Shown here: piece by piece, positions 27,275 through 40,809 of the stretch
Numbering within the stretch: position 1 is the stretch's first letter
How the letters are laid out: every line of letters starts with the position of its first letter
Source: Anopheles merus
Lineage: Eukaryota > Arthropoda > Insecta > Diptera > Culicidae
Direction: 5' to 3'
DNA: 64,000 nt
Assembly: GCF_017562075.2 (NCBI RefSeq)
Contig: NC_054084.1
Span: 23,896,285 to 23,960,284, forward strand
The notes under the pieces: generated by a model
What the model was told of the DNA's origin: nothing
Database searches by the model: none
What the model saw: only the letters and a program-made list of their open reading frames with translations
Program-made: the position numbers and the translations under genes

Positions 27275-27333
27275 TCCGGTGGGTTGACGCTTTCATTGTC
27301 ATTGGGGAAGCGAGTTGACAAACTTATAATTCA

Positions 27334-30300
27334 TTTTGATGCATCGTGCTATATAATAAGAATGTCAAATGTACGGAGCTGGTGGATGGAGTCTGCTGAG
27401 GATAAAAGGATGAAAAAATTCCAACCACCAAAATGTGTTATATTGCATTTTAGCCACAGTGAAATAAAGTTAGCAAAATATGCAAAAGAGACGATATGTT
27501 TTAAAAATGGATAAAAACACGTTTTGACGAGCGACAAAAAGTGGCAGTAATAAAAAAATTACATCAAAACCGAGTAAAATTTCCTCTCACAATGCTTACC
27601 ACAAAGCACTGCTCTCTGACACGTGTCAATCATGATTTCCGAACTGGAGATAGCGTGAAGCAGGCAGTACTGTTTTTTTTTTCTTCTTGCATCACTCAAC
27701 TAGCCTAGCGCCCGATGACATCCGCAATTGGATTAAATGGTTGTGTCGCACGTCGAAAACAGGCGGAAATGATTAGATTATAGGCTACGCTGGATTGACA
27801 CGGCTGGACCATCTCGCTACCAGAGCGACGACTTGTTGACAGCCCATCATCATCATCATTCGTGCCAGCAGCTTAATGTTTGCTCAAATTCCTACAATAA
27901 ATTGATCGGGATACGAATGGAACGCTGGAAGTGCAGAAAGGAAGACAATGATTAGGAAATACATAAATTAGGTGTGTTCAATTGTAGTTTTAAATTTTTA
28001 AAAATTCAAACTTGATCCGATGTCATTAAGCAAAATCAACTATAAAATGCTTTTTCCAGTTAATTAGTAATTATCTAAAATTATCGATAAGGCAAGAGAA
28101 GATCAACACACAATACACACAAGAAAAAAGATGATTGTTGATTCTGTTCACTGCATTTATTTTTTAAACACTCAAAGCTTTAACGAGTTCAAAAGGTCAA
28201 AACCATGCTCGTGATTATAAAAATTAAAACACCATATTAATATATAATTGACAGTTAAAGCAAAACAAAACAAACAAATTGCTGCTTACAGGGGCCATGT
28301 ATTACAAAGTCATTTGAAAATCATATTTTACTTAATTGTTGTATCGTATAAACGTCACTAAAAAATTAATAAAAATTATAAAAATTAATAAAAAAAATTT
28401 ATCATCTTAGCATAAAACAGACGATCCATTCAGTACTTATCTTGTGCAAGATTGATTAATATAGATTGGATACCATGCGTCTCCATGAAGCTACTAAATG
28501 GTTTCATTTTTATTAAAATTAATACATTATTCATGAGGTGCATTCGAAAATTAGTTATAACAATTGCAAACTGTTGAATACTCAGGAAAATTATCAGGTT
28601 TTTTCCATAAATTTACAAATAAATCAAACGTGTAAGTTTGTTTGCCGCTTGTTTGCGAAATAAAGTTCATCAGATAAGCTCCCTTTTATTCATTATTTAG
28701 TAAGGACGGCCGAGTCATATTGCTGATGAGTCCTCTTTACTACGAATCAAAATGTTTTATAAGAAAGAAAATAATCATAACTTTTTTCAGCTTTATGTGA
28801 TCGAACATTTTCTTCACTGACATATTGCATCCAACATTCAAGCGCAAAGTATTGAAACATTTCGACTGGGTATAAAAAGAGCCTCCAACCCCGGATCCGA
28901 AAAATCCTCTGTTTTTGTGCAATTCAATTTAATCATCTTACGGTTCCAGTCGGCGCTGCCGGATTGATTCATGCCGTCAGCAACGAGGCTAGCGATAGCA
29001 ACGGAACGAGACCCAGCCAGCCAGAGCACAGCCAGAGAGTAACATGATTTTCAGCGAGAGCAAGAAAAATGACATTGCTTTTCCCTGGGTGGAAACTTTG
29101 CACCATACCGCATCGGTAACGCACGGCACGAAGCACGGCAGTGGGGTTACCGGTTACCGGGTTGACATAGAGGGATCTTCATCTCACACAAACGTCGTGC
29201 AAGAAAACTTTCCTACTTACACGTTCCTGTTTGCGGAGCGAACCGAGCTTCATCAGCTGCAGCTGGCCTGGCAGCGCCGAGCGGTAAGAGTAAGAGCCAC
29301 CGAACCGACCCGAAAGAAGCAGCAGCGATCGATTGTCCTGCCCAAACCGGGTCCGGTTGAGCCGGTCACATCACCCACCAAAGACGTTGCTCATCACTGT
29401 GTTCATGTGTACATGTCATTCGAACGAGCGATTCCCGCTCCCGGGGCACGGGTACGAAGCGAAGGGATGAGCGCGCTGGGATGAGGCCAAGAAAAATATC
29501 ATGCCAATCATTCAATTCTTTTCCGTTTCTTTCGAGCTGAGACGAATGTCAGCTGGATGGATCGGTGTTTGGATGAGTGGACCGGGCGGATACGTATTTT
29601 CCTAGCCACGAAAGCCCGTGGTGGTGCCTCGAGGTGGTGGTGTTGGTGGGCGTACGTGAAAGGGGTAAACTAAAGACGGACGGGAATTGAGTTTCCAGTA
29701 TTGGCTATTTTTCTTTCCCGCATCAGACACTACGCCCCACCCCACCGGGGCCGGTTGGCGTTTGGTCAGGGAAAATGTTCTAACGAGCAGCACGTACTTT
29801 TGAGAAATCTATTTTCCCTCCAACATACCCATGCACTTGGCAGATGATGGATACTATTTTCTGGCGAATGAATTAGCACAAATTCATATCCAATTTCGAA
29901 AATGGTTGCTTCTCTCTCTTTTCTGCTGTTAAAGTCGCTGAACTTCAATCCGAGATGACCAACATGACGACGACGGTTTGGTTTTTGTCTTCTAAACTTT
30001 TGTTTCTTTCCACCATAAGTAGAGCTCTCATACCACTGCCAGGTTCTTTGATATAAATTGATAAACAAAGTGTATTTGTGCAAAAATCATGAGCATATTG
30101 CACAGTCAATCAACATTGAAACCATTAATTGTTCATGTTTTGTCTCTTCCGTTCTGATACTTTGATATTTTTGCCTAAAAAAACACACATCGACCGTCAA
30201 ATCCATTCCAAAACTTGTTGGCCCATAAAGCTTTCCCTTCCGAATCCATTACGGGCTGACCATCCAACCCTCCGTGGCTGACGGAAACTGATGAATAAAT

Positions 30301-33300
30301 CGATGAGCGATGAAATTTACCGTACAACATGTGTGTTTGCATATTCATGTTTTGAATATTCCACCGTTTTGCAGCGTGTCCGCGGGGCGGAAATGTGCGG
30401 AACGCGCACGAAATGCTTTCGATTAGTCGCACATCCACGTCACCGTTTGCCGGTGGGCTAGGGTCGTGTGGGTTGGTCCGGGACCGGGGTTTTTGTGCCA
30501 AAGAATGGCCCGCTATTCCGATAGTACAGATGTCATTTCGATAGCGGCACACGAATGATCGCCGTGTTGTAATGTCGTGCCAGTGCACTTACGCGATTGG
30601 CATTTTTAGTGCATCGATGCATCAGCGCCGGTGTCGAGTGCGGCGCTGGCCGTACAAAGATAGAAAATAAATTAACCATCGAAACATTTGCTCCGCTCCA
30701 TCGTCATCGCCGTCGTCGCCTGACAGCTTGTCTCTTTGATCGGGACGGGACCATTAGTGGTGAAGCGCACCGTTGCGCCGTCTTCCTGGCTTTTGCCTTT
30801 TCCAGCCCTCCTCGGCAACCTAAAAAAAACAAAAAAAAAAAGCGCTATCACTTGCGGTCGAGCAAAAAGCTGTAAACGGTGAATGGCATGGTGTCACGGC
30901 AGCATAGCCTAAAAATTGAAACAAAATGCCCCATCAGCCCCCCCCGTTATGTTGATTGAACGACCGGTTTTAAATTTGATCGAAGCGAAATGGTCAATCT
31001 ATTTTTCGGGGACTAATGTTTTTATTTATGGTTGTTGCGTCCAAGTTGGATGCAAAAAAACATATATACTGCAGTAGAATGCAACAGAAGCCAATATAGG
31101 AAAAAATACTTTCTGGCAAATATGCATCTGTATGTAACTTTTTTTTCGAAAAAGTGAAGAGTATTAAATTATTTAATATGATAACCGTTACCACTGACGT
31201 AAGAAAAACTAATCAAAGGCATTGTGATTCTCCTTAAATGACTGACTGTCTCAAATGACTGAGACAGTGCGACTCCGTGGAAAAGTTATGTTTTTTTTTT
31301 AATTCTAGTTAATATGAATACATAAATGAGTAAACCAACCAGAAGTTCGTTTCAAATTACGAAATGTACGAAAAAAAACTAATAAAAGATATAAAAATAA
31401 GTATAAAAACAAATCCAATTAGATAAAAAACATAAGTGCATCGATAAATTAAGATGACAGCTCTGAACTTTAAGGGATACAGTCAATCTCTTATTGATAA
31501 AGTGGATAAAGATTGTGTCAAAACTTGTGGCGGTATCATTTTACAGTTGAGAATCTATTTAATAGATTCATGAAAACAGAAGCAACATTTGAACACCGTC
31601 ATGGATTCCTGAAGCAGCCTGATACTGAACACAGCAAATCCTCTTTATACAACTCAGTTATCTTCATCGAAACATCGTCAATCGTACAGCTTTGAGGTAA
31701 CCATTCGATCGATTGCCTGCTTGATCCCGTCCATAACTTTTTATGATATCTCTTACCTTACTCGGCTTAAGTTCCGTGCCTCGATTGAGATCGTTTCAAA
31801 CTACATTTGACTGGTTTGGTAGGTCTATTCTGCACGAACAATTTCGACATCCGGCACGGTTGACACGATATTAGATTTTTAATTCTAAATTATGCGATCC
31901 ACGGCGACGTTTATCATGCGGAGCTGTGGCCATAATTTTTGTATTTAGATTATTTATTACGTTTCAAATTAACGATTGGGCTTTTATCACCGGACTAAAA
32001 TCATCTCACGCGTCTATTTTAGAGTGTCGATTGCGTAGAACGAAGAAGAGAAACCAGTGTGTGCTTTCGTGAGAGGTACGCTTTTTAATTCGCGATAACA
32101 AAACATCTTTTTGTTTGTGGTAGTTGATGGATTCAATGATGAGTTTCTTCAATTTGTTTACAATTATCGCTGATTGATACTATTTTTAGAACTAAATATA
32201 ACTTAGAAAATAAGTACGCAAAGAAAAAATTCAAAGCTACAAGCAACAAAATACGAGCAACAGTGCTTTACGAATGCTGCATGGGTGAAAAAAAAACCAC
32301 TATTTAACATGACATGTTGAGCCTCGCTATGTTGCCATCTTTCACCTGCAATGATTCGCTTCCTTTTTTCTGCATAAATGCTACACCAATATCGGCAGAT
32401 GCAACAACCATCTCAACGCTTGACAGGGTCACGGCACAACTATCGTCATTCTACTGTAAATAACTAATACGACAGCAGCAGCAACAGCAGCAGCGGCACA
32501 AGCAGCGTTGACGAAGCAAATGCACCGAAATGGGTCGGTCTCTTCCTTGACGGAAAGACAAAAGGCTTACTGAACCACGAGTTTTCAGGACAAGTTCCAA
32601 CCAAATGATGTCTGCAAATAAACAGCATGAAACCATAACCTCTTGCGAACCTTCATTTCCGCGCACTTGCTTTCCCGCGCCATTCCGCGATTCCGACAAG
32701 AAAAGAAAGCTCGTTTGCACTTTTCCAGCCGATGAGACCCGTCAGCCTCTCCGGTGCGAACCTTTGCTGCCTCAATATGCATCCCTATTTTTCGCGTTGC
32801 CGCAGCGTTCGCTTTCGCTTCGATGAGAATGATTGTCTATGCCGCACGCTTCCGCAGCTCGGGCCCGTTGCTTCCCCGGCGCACAACGCTGCCATTAAGT
32901 AAAATGTTCATGAGACCATCAACGCATTTTGATAGGCGTTCTGATGGAAATTCTTGAGTATTGATCGGAGACCGCCGTCTGAAGCAGCAGCCCGCTTTTG
33001 ATTCCTCACACTCTGCTCCAGCAGAGCTTGTTCTTCCCTCGTTCGACAAGTTTTGCGCGTGGAGTGCAACGATGGTGATGGTTGTGCGGCAAAAATGATA
33101 AACATTTCCCGATACTTGCAGCGTACTAGCGATCGGGTAGAGAGGGCCTGCGGACACTTAAATAGAAAGCGAAGAATGGATTGGAATGACACTTGTTGGG
33201 AGAAAAAGTTAGGAAGATGGCTTTTGTTTTCATGTTTAGTGGCAGCAACAAAACTCGACAGATAATGAAAAATCAAGCCATGAGTAGCAAGTAAGGTTCT

Positions 33301-36300
33301 TTGCGTAATTTAAATGAAAACATGAGAAATAAATTCAGAAAACTTGTCACAATTGTGAATTTTCACTATTTTGTTGATATTTACCTCAAATCAATCATTG
33401 TATCATATTAATGTTGTAATTGCGTGTTAAAATCAATATATTATTTATCTCTAAAATAGAGATTCAACCTCAAACACTTGTACCATTTTTAAACAATCGA
33501 CATTACTATAACATTCTCAAAAATCAAATAAAGGACATCAGCAGGGACAAAACAACAACTCGTTAAATATTGATATGCGTCCCAAGCGTGCTATTTGACT
33601 ATTCTCCTTTTTTGTTATTGCATCTCCGATAATGAGCTTACACTTAACTTGATTACGACCAGTTGGGAGCAAATATCTGGCTAATCAGTTGAACATCACA
33701 AATTAAATATCCGAACCAACTACAAGCTACCTTCATTTCCCGCGTGTTACCTCAACCCCAACCGTAAACCAGTGTAATGAATTGAGCATACCCCATAAAC
33801 AAGGCCATGCTTTGGTTCGATTGGAGAGGGAGTCGGTATTAGTGGTGGCAGTGGTGGTACTAGGTGTAGTAGTAGTAATAGTAGACAGGATCATCGACAT
33901 GCATTTACTGCATGATGGGAACAGGAACATCGTTTCGGAAGCCACAATCGAATCTATAGGAGAAATATTGACAACAATCATCATAAAGTAGGTGGTATTA
34001 GGGTGCTTGCAGTGATTATAAGCACAATTATAGGGTTCACCAAAAACGCCCGGAAGGCTACAGGTAATGGCAAGCTTTGTAGATGCATTAATTAATGAGA
34101 GTGTTTTTTTTTTGTCTAGCATGATGTACCGTTTTAAGCTTGGTGCTTAAATCTATTTATAACGTTCAGAATGATTCACACATTTCACAGTAGATTTGTT
34201 TTTTTTTTTTCAAACATATCTACCAATATATATGAAGACTGTTTAAAATAAATTAAATGATTTCAAAGAACTGTTTTAACTGTATTAAGAAACTAAAAAC
34301 TCATATTTCTTCAAGTTATGACTTATATTGAAAAGAATTACCAAGTGATACAGAAAAATATTCTCCCTTCATCCTCCCGATTGCCATAAAGTTTGCATTA
34401 CAAACAAACTTTCAAATACATCTCCCATCGAAGCACCGTTGTTGACGCCGGCAACCATTTGGACCACCGTGCCTGCAACCATTGCATGATTGGATTGGAA
34501 CAATTCTGTCCCAATGAATCTTCATTGATGTACAGTCGATTTGCTTACCCATTTTAGGGACACACACACAAAAACTGCATCCAATTCCTAATCCAATGCA
34601 AAAAACGCCCCGTTACCCTCAATCGTGTTACCCGCTAAAGCTGCGGCAGTGAACTGTTCTTGCGTAAAAGTACAACAAACACACCTCCGTCCGTCGTAAA
34701 TGCTGGCGAGCGCGCACACAGACACACACACAGCGTTCGATGAGTACTCATAACTTTTCATCTCCCGGTGGCACCAAATGCTGTTTTGCAGTACGTGTCA
34801 CACCAGGCTCGCATCGTCCGTCCGTCCCCCGCCACAGTGCACAGGGCTGGGCGTTTTCTGGCGCTTCCACAGTGCGCTTCAAAATATAATCTAACAGAAA
34901 TGAAATTGTACAAACGTGATTGTATATAAATTTATGATGGCAGAACGGTTTAGGGATCGGGATTCGAGATTAGACGGTACACTGGCTGCATTTTGCATCC
35001 GCATCCGCACAACGGGGCTGATGATGATCAGTGTAGTGGGGCCAGATTGTTGCGAATCGTGAGCTAGAATCGCTACCACATTCACTACAACCGCCTTCAG
35101 AAGGGGGGAAAACGGGGGGTCTGGCTCACGGGGAACGGTGGCGTAGAATGTACCGGAAAACTGATGGTTGGTATTGCATCGCGCTGCCTTTGACTGTGCT
35201 GAGGCAATCCCCGATACAATGTGATACGGTTTTTTGGGGGGAACACAAACACTTACTCGTCGCAGCTACCGCACGAGTGTGCTGATGTGTCACTGAATAA
35301 TATGGTGCTTTGTTGCGAATCGTGTGCAATGTTCTTTCATCTCGGATCAACCAGCATTCAGTAATCGAGCTCGAGCTGGGCCCGTTCGGAAAAGCACGTT
35401 GGCATTGTCGGCCGTCAGGGTGGGAATTAACGAATGCAAAGTTATGATTATGACAAAACGCATAATCACATTATGTGTTAATGAAGAGGAAACCTGTATC
35501 AGGGGGTTGTAAATTGTACTACATTATTTTATTCGGTGTTTTATGTCTAAATCCTCCTTAATACAGCTTTTTAGTGTTTAACAATGCTTAAATCTCAATC
35601 ACAAAATGTGTAGACGAGTACACAAACGGGGAAATTCACACAAAGTATGAACTAACAAATACAATAATGGGTCACTTTTCGTTGAATACTACAACTTAGT
35701 CTGATTTTTATTTTTTGCATCAAAAATAAATTGAATTTCTTTAGAATTACAGATGGACTAATTTCAACCTTTCATAATGTTCTTCATTAAGTGAAACTGC
35801 TTTTACTTAAATCCAATTTCACTTCCCCTATTCCAACCTTTTTCCATACCAAGCCAAAGTCTCCTCGTGCTAATAGACTATCAAAACTTTCTATATTTCA
35901 CTCAATCCGGACCCTTTGCGAATCGTAATCTAAATTTGCACCATTTAAGCATTTTTGTCAAAATTGAATCCACTCACCATTCATTTGCCGCCCGGGCTTA
36001 GAAGTTGGTTTCAAATTTACCCCACACAAAAACCCCTTCCATGATAATGCAAAACGCGCGTTTGATGGCTACAAATTTGGCCCTTCGAGCAAAGTTCTGT
36101 TAATTATTTGTGCGGCCAATTCGCCGTCCATTGGGCAAAAACCAAGCAATTTTTCTCAGCAAGCACCCGGCACATCGAGGCTCTTATCAACTTGCGCGTT
36201 CCAACACATCAAACCACTCGTACCATGGACCATGACGCATAAAAATGCAATTCAGCAGGTTCCGCTCATGTACCGCCAGCGGCCACCAGTGGCCAGTGGC

Positions 36301-37892
36301 AGAAAAGAAGTGAGTGTCTCAGATTCAGTTAATTATGCCGCTGGAATCACACCCTAGGGGGGGGGGAGAGCTGTGTTTCAAAGTTCGAAATAATTAAATT
36401 TGTAGAAAAAAGCTTTCGGTAGCAAACCACTGGATGAAAATGAGAGAGAGAGAGGCTGAAAAAGAAGTGGAAAGAGAGAAATAAAGTCATCACTGCCTCA
36501 CAATCCGAATGATAAGACGGGTGACTCAAGCATGCCAGTGGATCAGCAGTCGGACAGGGGAAACCAGAATCTTCAGCGAAGAAGGACGAAACCATCAGCA
36601 CGGCTTTATTCATCGTGTCAGTCATGTCGGGATGGCCCAGCTAACGGTTGCGCACAGTGGAGTGAGCAAACGGATTCCGCACACGCGGGGACCCACCCTG
36701 TGTGCGGGGGACAAAGCATTGCGAAAGGATTTGCTGGTGTGCATGAAACAATAGAAAGTGAAAGAACGAATAATACACCCATTAAGTTTACTTCGCCGCA
36801 GGCGAAACGGGAAGCCTTCTGGGAGGACAGTCTCTTTCGGTGGTTGACTGTCTAATCAAGAACAGAAGCTAGCCGCATGTCCGGGGCCAGTCTTCCAGTG
36901 GCACCGTGCCGACGGATGAATGTCTCCGATCAACGCAACTGCTGGCTTTCTGGGAAGTATAGCTTACTGGTTTACTGGTGCAGAGTTCTATAAGTCTTTG
37001 TTAAAGTATAAAATGTATTTATTTTAATATTGTTCCCTAGGAAATGATTTAACTCTTCCCAAGGACATTGAATTCACTACATATGTCATTCAAAAATAAA
37101 GAATTTATATATTATTTTAGAACGTGTTTCACCATTTTCGTAATTGACAAACTTTTCTCAAGTAAATGTTGGCTTCAGAGGAATATTAGTACATTAAAAT
37201 ATTTCAATTTATGTACAACAATTACTTACAAGAAATTTAACCGGATAAACCTCCTTGAGAGCAACCAGCAACTGGATTTTCAGCTTTCTAGAGCAAAGCG
37301 CACAACGCACACATACACACATGCAAACCATCATCTCATATGATGATGGCCCCGGGAACCTGATAGTGGGTTGTGCAGTTGTCACCCTGCCAGCTCCTAT
37401 GCTACTTTTCAATGAATCGTACACACACACACACACCCACAACGCCAACATGATGGTCGCTTCCTTTTAGCTCGAACCACAACCACCCGCTGATATAAAA
37501 GCAAAGGCCAACAACTTTCCTTGCCTATTCCATCCCTGATGGATGCTAATGAAACAGAAACGATGACCCAAAGGCATTAGTGTGCTGCCCTAAATGGTCC
37601 TGACAGTGATAGAAACAACAAAAACCTTCCTCCAACATCAAGAACTTTGAAACTCTTCATACAGGGAAGTGGACAGGCCCTGTATCCTGTCACGTGTACC
37701 CGCTGGACATGCACAAACACACATACACACACTACTTAGTGTTGATGTTATTAATTTTCGAAAGCTTTTCATTTACCAATGCTAAAGTGCTTAGATGGTT
37801 AAGGAATGGAGAAAAAATGCAGAATGTATGCAATATGCCCCAATCGTGATCTTTTCGATCGAACCACATCATAAACTATGTTCAGACAATAA
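27334..37892. other. Long non-coding stretch, no supported gene
   Basis: AT-rich at 27500-28700 and 31000-32300, GC-richer at 29050-29800 and 30350-30800. A 146-codon plus frame at 29044-29484 has a good ATG context and a donor-like GTAAGAGT inside it, but no domain. A small inverted repeat lies at 31245-31268. A G10 run lies near 36358-36367. Confidence 0.5.
37421..37436. repeat. (AC)8 microsatellite
   Basis: A short pure AC run in a CA-rich neighbourhood; a second CA-rich patch lies near 37311-37321. Confidence 0.9.
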
Positions 37893-38109
37893 GTTATTGG
37901 TTGTAAAACGCATTTAAAGTTATTGGTTTGTTATTCAGTATAAGCTAAAATTTATATAAAACTGTGTAAACTGTGCGCCATGGCAGCGATAAGCTGATCG
38001 CCATTTGATCGGTCACTGGAGAAGAAGAGTGAAGAAGCTGGTTATTGGTTGTAAAACGCATTTAAAGTTATTGGTTTGTTCTTCAGTATAAGCTAAAATT
38101 TATATAAAA
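37893..38109. repeat. Templated insertion flanked by 69-bp direct repeats
   Basis: A 69-bp sequence at 37893-37961 recurs at 38041-38109 with one mismatch (A/C). Between the copies lie 79 bp: 11 bp of filler (37962-37972) and a segment identical to 40740-40789 and onward. The identity is exact over 70 bp (37973-38042 equals 40740-40809), and its last two bases (GT) overlap the second flank as microhomology. The arrangement fits a staggered double-strand break whose ends were filled in (giving the flanking duplication), with a patch copied from 2.8 kb away in the same orientation. Confidence 0.92.
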
Positions 38110-40108
38110 TTTAAGCTGAGTGAAAAGCCCCAAAAAATAATTAGTTTTAACATTCAATCTAACAACTAAATTAGATGAATGTTTTCTGAATAATGGTCTT
38201 TGAGTTCAAGTTTTTCCTCCAACAAAAGGATTCACTCTAGCCATTTGTTAATAGCTGTTTTTCAAGAGACATTATCGTGAAAATGGATCCTTCGTGGCTC
38301 CTCACACGAAAGAAGAATTCAAAATCTGGGTAATTTGGAATTTACACGAGATCGTTCTGTTTAATGTGTGTATTTGTATAATGTGTTCTTACCATCGATA
38401 CAAAAGCTCTGCTTTCCACCTCCCAATGTACTTACTTAACACAACAGTAATCACATTCAAAAAATCGAAACAATCAAGTACAGCTCGCTACTAACGGTAG
38501 AACCACCCGGGCACAAACAACCGAATCTCGCTTTGCTTCAATCCGGAAGATAAATGGCTTCTTCCTTACCGAAGGCAATCATCAGCACCGTCATTCCGTC
38601 GTTAAGGGCAGAATCCTTTCATCTAGCAACCTGCATATAAATGCTGCCTGACTGGCTGGCTGGTTGGCTGGCATTTCCTGGCAAGTGGGTTCTCGCCTAC
38701 CGCCGGCTGCCCTTTTTGCACCACTGTTTCGCAACAAGTCAACAACCGCTCGTTTGTGGTCCATCAGTGCGAGCGCGAATGAAGCAGCGCAAAGTGCACG
38801 GCGCAAAATAATATATCACGCAGCTTTTGTGCCAGCAAGCGCGCAACACGTTGCGAATCCATCGGTGCCGACCCACCGATTGTTGGGGGCACTCGGCTAC
38901 AAGAGCGAGAGTCTTGTTTTGCCTTTGCTCGTCCAAAATCTGACAAATGAATGAGGTGTTTCGGTTTTAATTTACATTTATTCGCTTCATACCCGCTGCG
39001 TGTGGGTGGTTGTTGCTGTGGAGCATCTTTTCCAGGCGATGCATGTTAGCGCCTGTACCAGTGTGTTTGTGTATGCAGCGGGTGAAGAGATAAACAAATC
39101 ACCGCATGTCCTGACAGGATGATGCTTGCACACAGCCGGCAGCTGGAAAGCGCAAGGATGCTCTCGAACGTTACCATATGAATTTCGTCATCGTCATTTT
39201 CTCATTGTCAGCATCAGCAGCAGTGTGTGGCCGTACGCAAGTTTTTGGAGAAGGAATCAGTGCGACATGGATAGCAGATTGTGAGGAATGCATTTTTGTA
39301 CTTTTTATCAAGGGAAAAACGGTTCACTTAGAAGTACTGTTGAATGTGCAATGATTGCCATAAATAGTGTCATTTTTTCACAAGGCTATCATTTGGATTG
39401 TAGGGGAAAAACATCCTTTGAGGAGATTAAGCTAAAAAATATACATTATTATTTATCATGCCATAATTCACCACAATATAATCGATGGCACTCATTATTT
39501 TAAAATCATTCAATTTAGTAATTTCATAGTAAGTGGTAAAATAAAGTAATTCATGGAACAAATTTAATAACCGTATTTTATGATTTATCAGCAGAATCCA
39601 AAAAGCTCATAAAAAATGCATTCAATATCTTATATATTCGTTGAAATATTGTTATTGTGTGTACAATTGTATCTAAAATTGCATGATTTTACAATACAAA
39701 TGATTTTTATATTTAAAAAATCCTGTATTAAAATGCATCGAAATAACTTTTAGTATAACATTCAAAATACAAACAGACAACTTCTCTCAAACAGTAAGAA
39801 CAACATATCATAGCCTGCAAATGGCATTTACAGATTTACATTCTGACATTACATTCAACGAATAAAACCACCATCACTCCAAACCATTGCCGCCATTCCA
39901 ACGCCATTACCAACCGTCCATATATGCGGGCATCCATCTTGGGAAGAAGATCGCGACAAAGCAAAACTGGACGATATTAACAACCATAAAGTTATGATAA
40001 ATTAAATGTTTTCAATCAAAGGAAAAGGTTATGGTACGGGAAACGGCACGGAGCAATAAAGAAAAAGAACGATCCACAGCGCCTTCGTAGTGGACCTCTC
40101 TTATTCTT

Positions 40109-40124
40109 TCTCTCTCTCTCTCTC
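40109..40124. repeat. (TC)8 tract
   Basis: A short CT run at the left edge of the GC-rich island 40100-41060. Confidence 0.9.
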
Positions 40125-40739
40125 GTTCAATTCAACTCCACGGCTTTTGACGGTTAATTTAAGCCTCTAGTCTTTTCTTTGATCGTTGCTGTGGGTGAGA
40201 GGTGTACCGTGTGGGGTAAAGTGTAGTGTGATCGGAGAGCGGTAAACAAGAAAAATGGCTGACTGATGAAACGAACCGAACGCGCCCAAACAGTGTGACG
40301 CAGTCCAGGGAGGATGGTGACCAGAAACAGCGGCGGCTGAGGAAGGTGGACCTGGAGCCAAAGATTATGAATATACACCGACGACCGACATTTTAATTTA
40401 CGAGCATCAGCGATCGGACTCCTTCAATTTCCGTCCGTGTGCGTCAGGGCTGCGATCGTGCTGCCTCGCTGCCTCATGGTCCGATCGGCAACTACGTGGA
40501 GCTTTCGGGGTTTGTCATAAATCGACGTCGCGAGAGATATTTCCCGACGCCCGCCGCTCTCCCTTCCATCGATCCCGATGCGAAGGATGGAGCTCTGTCA
40601 TGTTTGGAGCTTTCGTGAGAGATCCTCCGTCCACCGTCGTGATGATGGTAGCGTTGAACGTCGCCGCCATTAGCCAGCGTCACCACCGTTCGCAGTTGTG
40701 TGGTGGCAGTATGGCCCGAAGCGCTGCTTCCCTCGCACG

Positions 40740-40809
40740 GTGCGCCATGGCAGCGATAAGCTGATCGCCATTTGATCGGTCACTGGAGAAGAAGAGTGAA
40801 GAAGCTGGT
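40740..40809. repeat. Probable source copy of the 70-bp duplicated segment
   Basis: This segment is identical to 37973-38042. It sits inside a continuous GC-rich stretch (about 40100-41060) with no boundary at either end, whereas the other copy interrupts a duplicated AT-rich sequence. This is therefore taken to be the donor. It contains a well-placed ATG (GCCATGG) but the frame closes after five codons, so no coding role is claimed. Confidence 0.8.

Noticed and set aside
29044..29484. 146-codon plus-strand open frame with good ATG context
   Set aside because: Codon use looks fairly gene-like and a donor-like GTAAGAGT lies inside it, but there is no recognised family, and frames of this size are expected several times in GC-rich DNA of this length.
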